Of a stretch of 64,000 bases of DNA, positions 29,179-40,200 are shown piece by piece. The stretch is from assembly GCF_003173615.1 (NCBI RefSeq), contig NZ_QGNA01000002.1:248001-312000 (forward strand). The letters are read 5' to 3'. Made by a program: the position numbers and the translations under genes. Source of the stretch: Falsiroseomonas bella (GTDB lineage: Bacteria > Pseudomonadota > Alphaproteobacteria > Acetobacterales > Acetobacteraceae). Position 1 is the first letter of the stretch, and the number at the start of each line of letters is the position of its first letter. The notes under the pieces are model-generated. The model saw only the letters and a program-made list of their open reading frames with translations. It searched no databases and was not told the DNA's origin.

Positions 29179-29198
29179 AGATGCGCCACCCAAGTCAA
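29169..29198 (-). promoter_or_regulatory. Predicted sigma70-type promoter reading toward the mobility operon
   Basis: Minus-strand TTGACT, 18-bp spacer, TGTATT. It is the only good promoter match in the 270-bp gap between the HNH gene and the DUF6634-like gene, and it points at the latter. The intervening 210 bp has a possible 40-codon ORF (29158-29036) starting almost at the transcription start, of doubtful reality. Confidence 0.5.
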
Positions 29199-29219
29199 GC
29201 ACCTCGCGCGGCGGCGGCA

Positions 29220-30161
29220 TCACGAACCGGTGGAATCGGCTGGATCGTCGTCCGTCTCGAACCCCTGCGTCGAGAAGAGGGTGTCCTCAGCCTCTGCAAG
29301 TTCCTCCTCGAAGCGCATCCGGACCCTTCTGCCGTCGGGCTGCGGACGCCAAGCCGACATCTCCGGAAACGGCAGAGCAGCCGCCGCTTCCTCGACGAGG
29401 GTTTCCTCTCCAAAGAAGCCGACGATACGCATGCTGCGATTCCACTCGAGCGCCCACGACCAGATCGGCTTCAGCTCGGGATGGCGTCGAATGACGGCCT
29501 TGAAGAAGCCGTTGGCCGCGATGCCACGGAAGCGAGGCAACCAGTTCGCGGTGTACTCCGCGAACGCCTTCAGCCGAACATTTCCCCAATCTGCGCGTCT
29601 CGCCTCAGCCACGGTGCAGAAGACACCGGGCAAGGCCGACCCGTTCTTCGTCTGCTCGTCCAGCGTGAGCAGGAAGAAGATGGCCTGGACCTGCATGTGC
29701 GCGAGTCCATCGGCGTCGTCGGGAGGAACCTGAGGTGGACCGACGATCTGAAATGACAGGCTGGCGCTAGGTCCGAGGTTCCCGTGAAGCACCTGTTCAG
29801 TCCGGCTATCGCGGACAGCACGCTTCGTCTTCGGGTGCCTCGCGCTGCCTTTCCTGGCTGCCTCCTGCCGCACGAGATCCATGTCCGCGGGGTGCTGCCC
29901 GAAGGCGTCTGGCTGCAGGATCACCGCAGAGACGACGCTTTCATGGCGAGACTTCTTCTCGTTGCACGCGCGGCAGCTCTTCACGAGCAGGTTCCATTGG
30001 CCCTCAATCGAGCCCAAGGGCACGAAGCGCCGCCCGATCACGTGGTCCACGTTCGGCTCGACCTGTCGAACGAGAGGCCGGATGCAGTACGGGCAGATGG
30101 TGTTCTTCAGCCGGACAACGTGCTTCGGCGATGCCACCTTTAGCGGTCCCGTGGCGGCCAT
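29220..30161 (-). CDS. HNH endonuclease domain protein
   Basis: Protein of 313 residues. Residues 20-70 form a zinc-supported HNH nuclease: CPYC, then EPNVDHVIGRRF with the catalytic histidine, QWNLLVKSCRACNEKKS with the asparagine and second CxxC. The remaining 240 residues have no motif I recognise. The start at 30161 has a strong ribosome site (AAGGGGGAAGG). It follows hsdR by 64 bp in the same direction, so it may be a cargo nuclease co-expressed with the restriction system or a separate restriction factor. Target unknown. Confidence 0.8.
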   Translation of the reverse strand: MAATGPLKVASPKHVVRLKNTICPYCIRPLVRQVEPNVDHVIGRRFVPLGSIEGQWNLLVKSCRACNEKKSRHESVVSAVILQPDAFGQHPADMDLVRQEAARKGSARHPKTKRAVRDSRTEQVLHGNLGPSASLSFQIVGPPQVPPDDADGLAHMQVQAIFFLLTLDEQTKNGSALPGVFCTVAEARRADWGNVRLKAFAEYTANWLPRFRGIAANGFFKAVIRRHPELKPIWSWALEWNRSMRIVGFFGEETLVEEAAAALPFPEMSAWRPQPDGRRVRMRFEEELAEAEDTLFSTQGFETDDDPADSTGS

Positions 30162-30225
30162 CGGGCCTTCCCCCTTTTCGTGGGCGCTCGCGCTGTTCAG
30201 GCGTCGCCGCGCGGCGCGGTAGCGA

Positions 30226-33200
30226 TCATGCCGACCCTGCCGTGGGCTGCGCGGCCAAACCGCCCTGCTGAACCGCCGCAGCGACCTCAGGTGCGACGTC
30301 GTCCTGGGACCGCAGCGCCTCCCACAGGCGTCCCGGCCCGAGGAGGACGGACAGGATCCGCGTCTGGATGGCCTCGGAGTTCAGCGCCTGCGTGCTCATG
30401 GACTGGTGGGCCGCCATCGCGTCCATGATCGCCTTCAGCAGCTCGTCATGGAGGTTCGGCGAGCTGGCGAACTGCTCCTTCGTGTTGGCCGCCGCCTGCG
30501 CGCGCAGCGTCTCGGACTCCATCATCTTGGCCTTCAGCACGCCGTCCACGTAAGCCACGGCGTCGCCCTCGGTGATCTCGCCCTCGAAGAGGTCGTTGAT
30601 CGCCTGGATGATCTCGGCCAGCAGCATCCTGTGCTTGTCCTGCACGCGGCCGGACCCCGTCTCGGTCATCGGCATCAGCGGCGCCGCAGGCTGGTTGCCG
30701 CCGTTCAGGTTCAGCGTCCGCTGGCCCAGGTCGCGCATGCGGTGGTGCGTCAGGCGCAGCGCAGACAGGTCCACCCCGTCTCGCTCGCGGCCGAAGTCCA
30801 GGAGCGGCACCAGCATCTTCGCGAAGAGGTAGAGCTTCTCGTAGTCGGTGTTCCCATAGTCGAACATCTGCCCCAGGAACTCGTAGGCCCGGATGTACGT
30901 GCCGAGATCCTTCTTGAAGAGGTGGAGGGCCTCCATCTCGTCGGTCGCTTCCTTGTGCGCCTTCGACCCCTCGGGTTCCGCCTTGGCGGTCTGCTGAGCC
31001 TGCTTGAAGCTGACAAGCAGGCGGTTGCTCACGGGGCCGATCGCCGCGTCGAGGTTCGCCTGCGTCGCCTTCGGGTTCACCGCGACTGCCGCGACGCGCT
31101 CCACCTCGAACTGGTCGTAGGCCCCGGCGGCGTCCAGCTTGTTGCGAAGATCCAGCACCACCTCCGGTTTGCTGACATCGGCCAGCTCGGCGGTGCGATG
31201 ATACTGCCTGAACGCCTCCAGGATCTCGTCCGGCTCGTTGACAAGTCCACGACGTAGGTGGTGTCCTTACCCGAATGGGCGCGGTTCAGGCGCGACAGGG
31301 TCTGGACGGCCTGGATGCCAGCCAGCCTGCGGTCCACGTACATCGCGCAGAGCAGCGGCTGGTCGAAGCCCGTCTGGAACTTGTTGGCCACGAGCAGGAT
31401 CGCGTACTGCTCGGTCGCGAACGCCTCGCGGATGTCCCGCCCGTGCAGGCCGGGGTTCATGTTGGTCTCGCTGAACGCCTCCGGCCCGCTCTCCGGGTCG
31501 TTCACCTCGCCCGAGAAGGCCACCAGCAGGCCGATCGGGTAGTTCCGCTTCTTGATGTAGTCGCCCATGGCCTTCATCCAGCGGACCGCCTCCTTGCGGC
31601 TACTGGTGACGACCATGGCCTTGGCCTTGCCGCCAAGCAGGTGGGCGACGTTCTGGCGGAAGTGCTCGACGACGATCTGGACCCGAGCGGCGATGTTGAC
31701 GGGATGCAGCCGCACCCAGCCCATGATCCCCTTCTTGGCGTCATTCGCGTCCACCTCCTTGTCGGTGAACTCCTTGCCGTTATGGGTCAGGCGGAATGCG
31801 AGCTTGTAGGACGTGTAGTTCTGCAACACGTCGAGGATGAACTTCTCCTCGATGGCCTGCTTCATCGAGTAGACGTGGAACGCGGCGGGCAGGTTGTCCT
31901 TCGCCGCCGGTCGCGTCGGGTCCGGCCTGGTCCCGAACAACTCCAGCGTCTTGGCCTTGGGCGTCGCGGTGAAGGCGACAAAGGTGATGTTCCGGTCCTG
32001 CTCGGCGCGGGCCGCCATCTTCGCGGCGAGGATGTCCTCGACCCCGATCTCGCCGCCATCCTCGAGTGCGGCGATCTCTTCCGGCGTCAGGATCATCTTG
32101 AGTTCGGCCGCCGCCTTTCCGCTCTGCGAGGAGTGCGCCTCGTCGGCGATCACGGCGAACCGCTTGCCCTTGGTGGCCGACAGCTTGCGGACCTCGTCCA
32201 TGGCGAACGGGAAGGTCTGGATGGTGCAGACCACGATCTTCTTCCCGGCCGCCAGCGCGTCGGCGAGTTCCTTGCTCTTGCTGGAGCCGTCGCCCGTGAC
32301 GATGGCCACTACGCCCTTGGTGCGCTCGAACCCCTCGATGGCCTGCTGGAGCTGCTTGTCCAGGACGTTCCTGTCGGAGACGACGATGACCGTGTCGAAT
32401 AGCTTCGCGTTCTTCGCGTCGTGCAGGTCGGCGAGGAAGTGGGCCGACCAGGCGATGGTGTTGGTCTTCCCCGACCCGGCCGAGTGCTCCACCAGGTAGC
32501 GGCCGCCCGGCCCCTCCTGCAGGACGGCGCCGACGAGCTTCCGCGTGGCAACGAGCTGGTGGAAGCGCGGGAAGATCCAGCCCTTGAGGTCCTTCTTCGC
32601 GCTACGGACCGGGACGATGTAGCGCCCCAGGATCTCCAGCCATCCGTCGCGGTCCCAAATCTCCTCCCACAGGTACGCCGTCGGCGCGCCGTTCGGGTTC
32701 GGCGGGTTTCCGGCGCCGAAATCGTGACCCTTATTGAAGGGCAGGAAGACGCTGTCGGCCCCGGCCAGCCGGGTGCACATGTGCACCTCGCTGTTGCTGA
32801 CCGCGAAGTGGACCAGGGCGCCGCCCGGGAAGGACAGCAGCGGCTCGGCGACGTTCTTGCCGGGGGCCTTCGGCAGCCTGTCGTAGCGGTACTGGTCGAT
32901 CGCGTCCTTCACCGACTGGGTGTAGTCGGACTTCAGTTCCGCGGTGGCGACCGGGATCCCGTTCAGGAACAGGACGAGGTCCAGGCTCTCCTCGCCATGG
33001 GCGGAATACCGGACCTGCCGGACGACGCGGAGCCGGTTCGCCGCGTAGCGCGCCGTCAGGGTCTCGTTCATCGCCAGGGCGGGCCTGAACTGGCACAGTG
33101 ACAGCGTCGCCTTCAGGCCGACCACGTCCAGGCCATGCCGCAGCAGGTGCAGCGTCCCCTGCTTGTCCAGGGCGGCGCGCAGCTTGTCGGCAAGCGTCTT

Positions 33201-33401
33201 CGCGGCGGCCGCGCCGTGGGTCTTCGTCAGGGTCGCCCACGCATCGGGCTGGCTCGCCTGCGCCCAGGCGGCCAGATCCTCGACGAACAGGGCGCGCCAT
33301 CGGTCGTAGCGGTCGGCGGAGCCTTCCTCGTACAGCCAGCCATGCGCGGCCAGATGCGCGCAGATGCCCTCCTCGAACGCCTTTTCCTTGTGGATGCTCA
33401 T
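30226..33401 (-). pseudogene. hsdR: Type I restriction enzyme R subunit, broken by a -1 frameshift
   Basis: HsdR translocase/nuclease. The 5' frame (from ATG 33401) has the PD-(D/E)xK-like nuclease segment VATAELKSDYTQ, Walker A SAGSGKTNT, DEAH in VIADEAHSSQSG, motif III FTATPKAK, and motif VI near VQTLSRLNRAH. At 31242-31243 one base is missing: TYVVD should continue VNEPDEILEAFRQY, which is found in the next frame and runs to 30226. As read, translation makes 774 residues with nuclease and motor domains but without the C-terminal helical domain that contacts HsdM. Real truncation or a sequencing error cannot be told apart here. ATGA overlap with hsdS. Confidence 0.88.
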
Positions 33402-34759
33402 GCGGCCTCCTCCAACGGGACGAGGCCGCGGACATCGATCTTGCCCGTGACGGCTGCCGAGATCAGGGCGGCCCTCCGCTCTCTGAGGAGGGATATCGCC
33501 CGTTCAGCTTCTTCCCTGAGCGAGTCCAATTCGCCGCATGTTTGATCGAGGTACTCGGTAATTTCGTTCTGCTCTGCACGTGGCGGCAATGCGATCTTGA
33601 GATTGGACGCAGTTTCCACGTTGAAGTGCGTATGGATCGCGCCTTCGGCACCCAACTCGTACTGAACTCTGCAAGTTTCTGAGTTCATCGCGTAGGCCAG
33701 GAATCGAGACGAGAAAGCAGACGACTTCCTGATGATGATAAGGTCAATGCAGTTCGCGCCATCGAAGTCCGGACCGACCACCGCAGTTGTGCCTGGTTTG
33801 CCTGTCCGTACGGCAACCAAATCGTCGATGCGCAGCGCCGATTTTTGCAGTTCGGCGTGGGCGTCTGGACGGAAAAAGACGAGATTCTCGTCAACAAGGC
33901 GCATCTCACGGACGTTCAGGGAACGAAGAGCAGGCACCCCATCATCAGCATAGTACTTGGTCGGGGTGACCACGACTCCTACGGTCAGCCCTCCCACGAA
34001 ATGCTTCAGGCGCGTTAGTTCCCAATGTGCTGGGATCGCCCCAAGCCACTCGATGCCCAAGTCCTTCATCGGAACATCGTGGTTCAGCCCCCGGGTAACC
34101 GCCTGAGAGATGACTGCCTGCCGCTTCTCATCCAGCAGCGCGACCAGGCGCTCCTGCTCGGCGATAAGGGTATCGATTTTGCTGCACTCGCGGCCGAGAA
34201 AATCGGCGATGTCGCGCTGCTCGTCGAGAGGCGGGACTGGTACGATAACGCGCCCGATTATCGTGCCGTTCAGGTTGGCCAAGCCCGTGGTGGAATTTGA
34301 GAGAAAATCGAACTGAATGCGCGCAAGGTCGCTATTGAGCACGTACCAGGCTAGTTCTGGCAACAACGAGCTATTCAGGCGGATCCGCTGCATGAAATTG
34401 GAGTAGCAGCAGCGCAGCGCTGCTACTCTCCGGTCCACGAGTGTCGTTTTGCCAATGTGAAGAGAACTACCGCTGGATTTCGTTAGCAGGAGATCACCTT
34501 CAATCAGCAGGGTGGCCTCAATCTCGTCCGCGGTGAGTTTCCGCACTGCGGGATCCTCAATGCGCCAGCGCCCGTCGACGGTCTGCTCAGTCGAGCGAAG
34601 CACGACCGTGTCTTTCACCCCGTCCGGATCGCTCCCCCACACTCCTCCGTCGTTGCGCTCGATCAGTCCCTTGAGCGGAGTGACGTTCCAGTGCGCGGGC
34701 ACGGCGCCAATCCAATCGACGCCGCTTTCGCGATACCCTGGGTAAGCAGGGGCGCTCAC
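33398..34759 (-). CDS. hsdS: Type I restriction-modification specificity subunit
   Basis: Protein of 453 residues with two target-recognition domains, each opened by a similar phrase (VDWIGAVPAHWNVTPLKGL and IEWLGAIPAHWELTRLKHF) and each followed by a conserved helical spacer (PPLDEQRDIADFLGRECSKIDTLIAEQE; PPRAEQNEITEYLDQTCGELDSL). It sets the DNA sequence recognised by the complex. The GTG start overlaps the hsdM stop and the stop overlaps the hsdR start. The target-recognition domains are visibly less GC-rich than hsdM and hsdR, usual for swapped specificity modules. Recognition sequence not predictable. Confidence 0.95.
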   Translation of the reverse strand: MSAPAYPGYRESGVDWIGAVPAHWNVTPLKGLIERNDGGVWGSDPDGVKDTVVLRSTEQTVDGRWRIEDPAVRKLTADEIEATLLIEGDLLLTKSSGSSLHIGKTTLVDRRVAALRCCYSNFMQRIRLNSSLLPELAWYVLNSDLARIQFDFLSNSTTGLANLNGTIIGRVIVPVPPLDEQRDIADFLGRECSKIDTLIAEQERLVALLDEKRQAVISQAVTRGLNHDVPMKDLGIEWLGAIPAHWELTRLKHFVGGLTVGVVVTPTKYYADDGVPALRSLNVREMRLVDENLVFFRPDAHAELQKSALRIDDLVAVRTGKPGTTAVVGPDFDGANCIDLIIIRKSSAFSSRFLAYAMNSETCRVQYELGAEGAIHTHFNVETASNLKIALPPRAEQNEITEYLDQTCGELDSLREEAERAISLLRERRAALISAAVTGKIDVRGLVPLEEAA

Positions 34760-36597
34760 GCTGCCAGCCTTTCCAGCATCGCCAGAATGCGGCTGGTAGC
34801 CTGCTTCAGGTCGGCATCGATTTCTGCCAACGAGCGCGGTGGCTCGAAGACATAGAAGAATCGATTGAAAGGGATCTCGTACCCGATACGCGTCTTCTCT
34901 TCATCCATCCAGGCGTCCGGCGCGTGCGGCAGAACCTCACGCGCCATGTGGCTGTCGATGTCCTCGCCAAGGGGGACCATCTCGGTGTCGCGCAGCTCCG
35001 GGTCCGGTACCGGCTTGCCCTTCCCCTTGCCCTTCTGCCCGACAATGACGTGGCCTCGGGCATCACGCTGCGGGCGTTCCACGGTGATGCTGCGGTAGCC
35101 GAACGCGTCGCTCGAGAAGATGCGCGAGAAGGGCGACAGCCTGACGCTGCCGTTCGTAGGCGCGATGGGCGGCTTCTCGCCCTCGCGGACCACCACCTGG
35201 GTGACCTTGCCATCAGCGTCGGTCACCGTCGCGATCTGCGCCTCCACGAAGGCGCCGAAGATCTCGGTCACCATCGTGATGTGCGTCTCGCTCATCTCCT
35301 TGCGCTTGGAGCCGAGGCTCTTCCGCATCTTCTGCCAGAGCGCCGAGCCGTCGATTAGCTGGACCTTGCCCTTGCGGGTGCCGGTCTTCTTGTTCGACAC
35401 GATCCAGACGTAGGTCGCGATCCCGGTGTTGAAGAACATGTCCGTCGGCAGCGCGACGATGGCCTCGAGCAGGTCGTTCTCCAGAATGTAGCGCCGGATC
35501 TCAGACTCTCCGGACCCAGCGCCCCCGGTGAATAGCGGCGACCCGTTGAGCACGATGCCGAAGCGGCTGCCGCCATCCTGCGCGGGGCGCATCTTCGAGA
35601 CCAGGTGCAGCAGGAAGAGCATGGCGCCGTCGCCGATGCGCGGCAGGCCAGGGCCGAACCGCCCCGCGTAGCCCTGCTGCTCGTGCTCGCGCCGGACCTC
35701 CTTCTCGATCTTCTTCCAGTCCACGCCGAAGGGCGGGTTCGACAGCATGTAGTCGAACTTCCGCCCCGCGTGGCCGTCGTCGGAGAGGGTGTTGCCCGCG
35801 ACGATGTTGCGGACGTCCTGGCCCTTGATGAGCATGTCCGCCTTGCAGATGGCGTAGGACTCGTCGTTGAGCTCCTGCCCGAACAGGGTCAGCGACGCCT
35901 TCGGATTGTGCTGGCGCAGGTATTCCTCGGCGTCGGACAGCATCCCGCCCGTCCCCGCCGTCGGGTCGTAGATTGTGCGGACGACCGGGTTGCCCGGCGT
36001 CAGGATGTCGCTGTCCTCGATGAAGAGCAGGTTCACCATCAGCTTGATGGCGTCGCGCGGCGTGAACTGCTCGGCGGCCTGCTGGTTGGAGTGGTCCGCG
36101 AACTTGCGGATCAGCTCCTCGAACATCAGGCCCATGTCGCGGTTCGAGACCTTGTCGGGACCGAGGTCGAAGCCCGCGAATTTCTCGGTGACCTTGTAGA
36201 GCAGGTTCGCCTTCTTCAGCCGGTCGATCTGATCGGCGAAGCGGAACCGCTCGAAGATGTCCCTGACGGACTCCGAGAAGCCCTGGATGTAGGCCGTCAG
36301 GTTGGTGGCCAGGTGGTCCTGGTCCCCCATCAGCTTCTTCAGGTCGAGCGGCGATGTGTTGACAAACTTCTGGTCGGATATCCGCAGCAGGAAGGGTTCA
36401 GGGTTGACCTTCTGCTTCTCCCGGGCGGCCTTCTCGGCCAGCACCTTCTCCTTCGTCGGCGCCAGCACGCAGTCCAGGCGCCGGAGGACCGTGAAGGGCA
36501 GGATGACCTTGCCGTACTCGTAGGGCTGGTAGTCGCCCCGCAGGAGATCGGCGACGGACCAGATCAGGCCGGACAGGGAGGTGGTGGACTGGCTCAC
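34756..36597 (-). CDS. hsdM: Type I restriction-modification DNA methyltransferase subunit
   Basis: N6-adenine methyltransferase of 613 residues. SAM-binding motif I is DPTAGTGGML and the catalytic motif IV is NPPFGVDW; the N-terminal helical domain begins SLSGLIWSVADLLRGDYQPYEYGKVILPF. The GTG at 36597 is chosen because it directly precedes this domain and follows GGAG; the longer open frame to 36711 has no matching sequence. With HsdS it protects host DNA. It is the first gene of the operon and is divergent from an XRE regulator gene. Confidence 0.95.
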   Translation of the reverse strand: MSQSTTSLSGLIWSVADLLRGDYQPYEYGKVILPFTVLRRLDCVLAPTKEKVLAEKAAREKQKVNPEPFLLRISDQKFVNTSPLDLKKLMGDQDHLATNLTAYIQGFSESVRDIFERFRFADQIDRLKKANLLYKVTEKFAGFDLGPDKVSNRDMGLMFEELIRKFADHSNQQAAEQFTPRDAIKLMVNLLFIEDSDILTPGNPVVRTIYDPTAGTGGMLSDAEEYLRQHNPKASLTLFGQELNDESYAICKADMLIKGQDVRNIVAGNTLSDDGHAGRKFDYMLSNPPFGVDWKKIEKEVRREHEQQGYAGRFGPGLPRIGDGAMLFLLHLVSKMRPAQDGGSRFGIVLNGSPLFTGGAGSGESEIRRYILENDLLEAIVALPTDMFFNTGIATYVWIVSNKKTGTRKGKVQLIDGSALWQKMRKSLGSKRKEMSETHITMVTEIFGAFVEAQIATVTDADGKVTQVVVREGEKPPIAPTNGSVRLSPFSRIFSSDAFGYRSITVERPQRDARGHVIVGQKGKGKGKPVPDPELRDTEMVPLGEDIDSHMAREVLPHAPDAWMDEEKTRIGYEIPFNRFFYVFEPPRSLAEIDADLKQATSRILAMLERLAA

Positions 36598-36741
36598 GGG
36601 CGGCGCTCCGCGGCCACCCGCCGCCCACGACCACGCACCTCGGGCACCCCGGCCCGGACCGATCCCAGCTTCCCGACCATCAACGGCAGTCCCTCGATCG
36701 CGCCGCCCCACAAACGGCGGCCTGCTTTACGTCAAGGGTTG

Positions 36742-36755
36742 CGTTTTCCGAAACG
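36742..36755. promoter_or_regulatory. Palindrome in the hsdM/XRE divergent region (candidate operator)
   Basis: CGTTT-TCCG-AAACG, a perfect inverted repeat with a four-base centre, 17 bp before the possible GTG start of the XRE gene and 145 bp from hsdM. Size and symmetry suit an XRE dimer. Confidence 0.45.
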
Positions 36756-36810
36756 GGAGGCAAGGATTTTGGTGGCGTTCCGGAAGGAATTCTACGTCGG
36801 TGCTGATTCC

Positions 36811-37077
36811 ATGACCCCGGCCCAGTGCAGGGCCGCCCGCGGGATGCTCGCCTGGACGCAGGCCGAGCTGGCGACCCGTGCGCGCGTCCACGAGGCGACC
36901 GTCCGGGGATTCGAGCTTGGCCGGAAGGAGCCGATCCGGGTCAGCCTGGACGCTATCAGGCGCGCCCTCGAGGAGGCGGGCGTCTCGTTCGTCATCGACC
37001 GCCTGAAAGGCGAAGGGGTGTTCCTGATCGGGCAATCCCAACCCAGAGCGGCGCAGGGGGGCGGGGCCGGTGAATGA
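36811..37077 (+). CDS. XRE-family helix-turn-helix regulator
   Basis: Small DNA-binding protein of 88 residues: QCRAARGMLAWTQAELATRARVHEATVRGFELGRK is a clear XRE/Cro-type HTH, followed by a short beta tail EAGVSFVIDRL typical of this subfamily. An in-frame GTG at 36772 has a better ribosome site (GGGAGGCAAGGA) and would add 13 residues. Divergent from hsdMSR and beside a palindrome, it probably controls the restriction operon, itself, or the rightward Druantia-like genes that begin 129 bp downstream. Confidence 0.85.
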   Translation: MTPAQCRAARGMLAWTQAELATRARVHEATVRGFELGRKEPIRVSLDAIRRALEEAGVSFVIDRLKGEGVFLIGQSQPRAAQGGGAGE

Positions 37078-37205
37078 GACCGGCCGCCGCGCCACTAAGA
37101 CAGTGTGTCAACTTCCTGGCGTAAAGCGCGGCCGGGTGCTCTCGCGACAGTCGCTCGCGGCTCAACGCCCAGTGCATAATCGGATCATGCGGTAGCCGGG
37201 GTCTC

Positions 37206-40200
37206 GTGGTGTCGGGAGGGGGGGCAGACAAGCCGGGCGTTCTTCGGGCAGCGGCCCGTGCCTTCGCGCGTCTGCTGGGCGCGCCGGTGCCCAGGTCCGC
37301 GCCAGCGAACTCCGCCTCCACGGCTTCGGCCCGGCCGAAGGCCATGGCGGGATCGCCAGCACCCGTCAGGCCCAGCGCGCCGAAGCCGGGTCTCGCCGCC
37401 TCCCCCAGCATCAAGGTCGCTTCACCAGGCCCTGATGGAGCGCCTTCGCGCGCGGACGTCCCGGCGGGTTCCCTCCAGGCGGCGATGGTTCTCCCGGACC
37501 TCAGGCCGGAGCCGTCGAGCCCTATCCCCGATCACGCCGAGACTTCGGCGAACGACCTGGCCTCGGTGCATCTGGATGTCCACGAGGATCCGACCTCGCC
37601 CTCGGTAGCGACGGCGACGGACATCCTGGGCCAGACGCGGACCGACGCCCCGATCGCTGCGGGCGACGAGGCGGCGTCCAGCCGCGACTGGCCCGAAAGG
37701 GTCGGCCTCGAGGTGCTGGGAGGTCTCGACGCCGAGGCGCCTGCCGACGCCCTCGCGGGCGAAGACGCTGCGCTCTGCGAGGCGCCGCTCCACCGATTGG
37801 ACGAATGGTGGGAATCGCCAGCCGCCAGGCGAGCGATACACCGCGCCGCTGCCAGAAGGCTGGGCCGCCATGTGCTCCGCGACATCAGGATCAACCCGCT
37901 TCCTGCGACAGCCGAGCCGCGCACGCTCGAATGGGTCGGCCTCGCCGAGCAGGAAGACGTCTCGGCATGGGTGGCCTCCGACCCGGAGGCCCGCCGCTCC
38001 CTGCAGGCGCTCCTGCACTGGCTCGACGGGGGATCTCCGTCGTTCGGTCATGCGATCGCGGAGGTGTTCGGCGCCCACGAGCTCTTCCGCGGGCTGCTCC
38101 ATGATCTCGAGGAGCGCGACTGGAGCATCGTGAGCAAACGGCTCGCGGGCGAGACGCTTGAGGACGTCTCTCTCGCCGTCGACGTGAGCCGCGAGCGCGT
38201 TCGCCAGCTTCTCGACAAGATCGACCAGCGCATCACCAGCCGTCTGTTCTCCGCGAGGGCGATGGGACACCCGGCCGCCCTCGCGCTCGACGTCCACCTT
38301 CGCAGGATGGCAGTCGAGGTTACGGAAGCCGCGTCGCGCGCCGAAGGGCGGCTCCTGGATCGGGATCGCCCGGACTGGATCCGGAAGGCGCTCCCACCGG
38401 ACGAGGCGCTGGTTCTTGGCGCTGTCACACGCGGCCCGTTTCGCGAGTACCTGTCCGAAGTCGGTCAGCCACTAGCCGATGGGCGCACCACCCTCGCCCT
38501 CTCCGACGCCGACCTGGAGCGGGTCCGCTCGACGCTCCAGCACGTGGCTGGCGAGCGACAGATGGCGCCCCTCTCCCAACTCGCGTCGGAGGTCGGCCTG
38601 CCGGAATCCGAAGTCCGTCTCCTGGCGGATCTCGGCGGCATGGAACGAGACGGCGACGCCGTTCTGGTCCCGGGGGTCCGGGTGGCGGACATGCGGCGGG
38701 CACGCGCCGCCGAAATCCTGCGGAACGCAGGCCGGGCGATGCACAGCGCCGAGATACTGCTCGCGGGACTTGGACATCTGCGGCCACCGGGCTGGAACTC
38801 GGCCAACCTCGTGCGCTCCATGAGCGACGAGCCGGACAGATTCTCGAACGACGGCTTGGGCCTCTGGTGCCTCGCGGGAGAGACGCCGACCGGGCTTGCC
38901 GACCTGCGCGGAGAATGCCCGAGCCCGACCTGGGCGATCCCAGCCGACGAGCTTCGCCAACGGATACGACAGGCCGCCACCGACTGTCCTGCCGCTTGCC
39001 ATGCACCAATGCTTGGCGGCCTCGATCCCGCGTTGCCGCAGTTCCCCCAGCAGGTCGCCGCCCGCGTCGCGGATCGCCTTGCGGACATCCTCCCGCCCGG
39101 ACAGCGCTCCGTGCGCGAGAAACTTGGCCACCCCGACGATCTCACACTGCTTCAGCATTGGTTGATGGCGGAGCGAGAGGGCGCCGAGGCGCCAGGGGAC
39201 CGGCTTGAAGGTCTTCTCGTGGACGAAGCTGCATTCGGCTTGACTTTCCTCAGCGCTGCCGTCGCGGCGCTACAGGCGCCGCGACGGCAGCGCAGCGACG
39301 GATGGGTGGCCGTGCGGACCGCCTGCTGCCCCAGCATGCGGAGGGCCCTGTTCTCTGGCTTCGCCCTCCAGCGGCGGATCACGAGCGCGCTCGTGCATGC
39401 GGCCGGACGGTATGGCCTGCGGCATGCGTTCGACGTCCGCTCCGATGCCTGGCTCACGCTGCTGGAACTCCAGGCCGGGCTCACGCGAGGGAGCCTGCAC
39501 GGGGTTCCAGCGTGGTTGGACGGCTCGCTCGCGGCCCCGGACGCCGTCGGACTCCTGACGACACCGGGGAGAAACCAGAGCGAGTCCTTCGCGCTCCTCT
39601 GGCATTCGCTGGCGGCGTATCGGCGCAACGAACTGGGCGAAGAGGACGTCGCGGCGCTCGCCGAGACATCCCCATGGTGGCCCGGATGGTCGCTGGCGGA
39701 AGCCTTCAGCATTCTCCGTTCCGAACCGGATGCGTCCTCCCGTCCTGTGGTCGGGGATCGGACCAGGCGGAGCGTGGAGGAAGGCGACGAGGCGTCGGAG
39801 GGCGATGTCGCGGTCGACGGCGGGTTCGAGGAACTCTCCGTCTCGCTCGACCTGGGCTCGGGGTCTTTCGTCGTGGTGCTGCCGGAACGCCTCGACGTGA
39901 AGGCCGGACCGGTGGTCGTCTCGGGGGACGGCTTCCGCGCAGGCGGCACGGTGGACGAGGACGGCCGCGTCACGTGGCATGGCGAGCCGCGAATCAGGCT
40001 TCTCCTGCGCGGCGCCCCGAACAGACCTGCGAGGCTGGAGGTCTCCGGCGACGTGGTCGGCGAACCGCAGATCCAGCTCTGGCGTCCCGCCGACTTCATC
40101 GCGTTCTTCGACCTGGGGTCCGGCGGGGCGACCGCGCAGGATCCCTACACGGCGCTCCCGTCCGCCTCGGGGCCGCATGCCCTCGTCCTGCATCCGAGCC

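Noticed and set aside
35605-36810. Long rightward ORF opposite hsdM running into the XRE gene
   Set aside because: It is the antisense frame of hsdM; only the last 88 to 101 codons, after hsdM, have real protein features.
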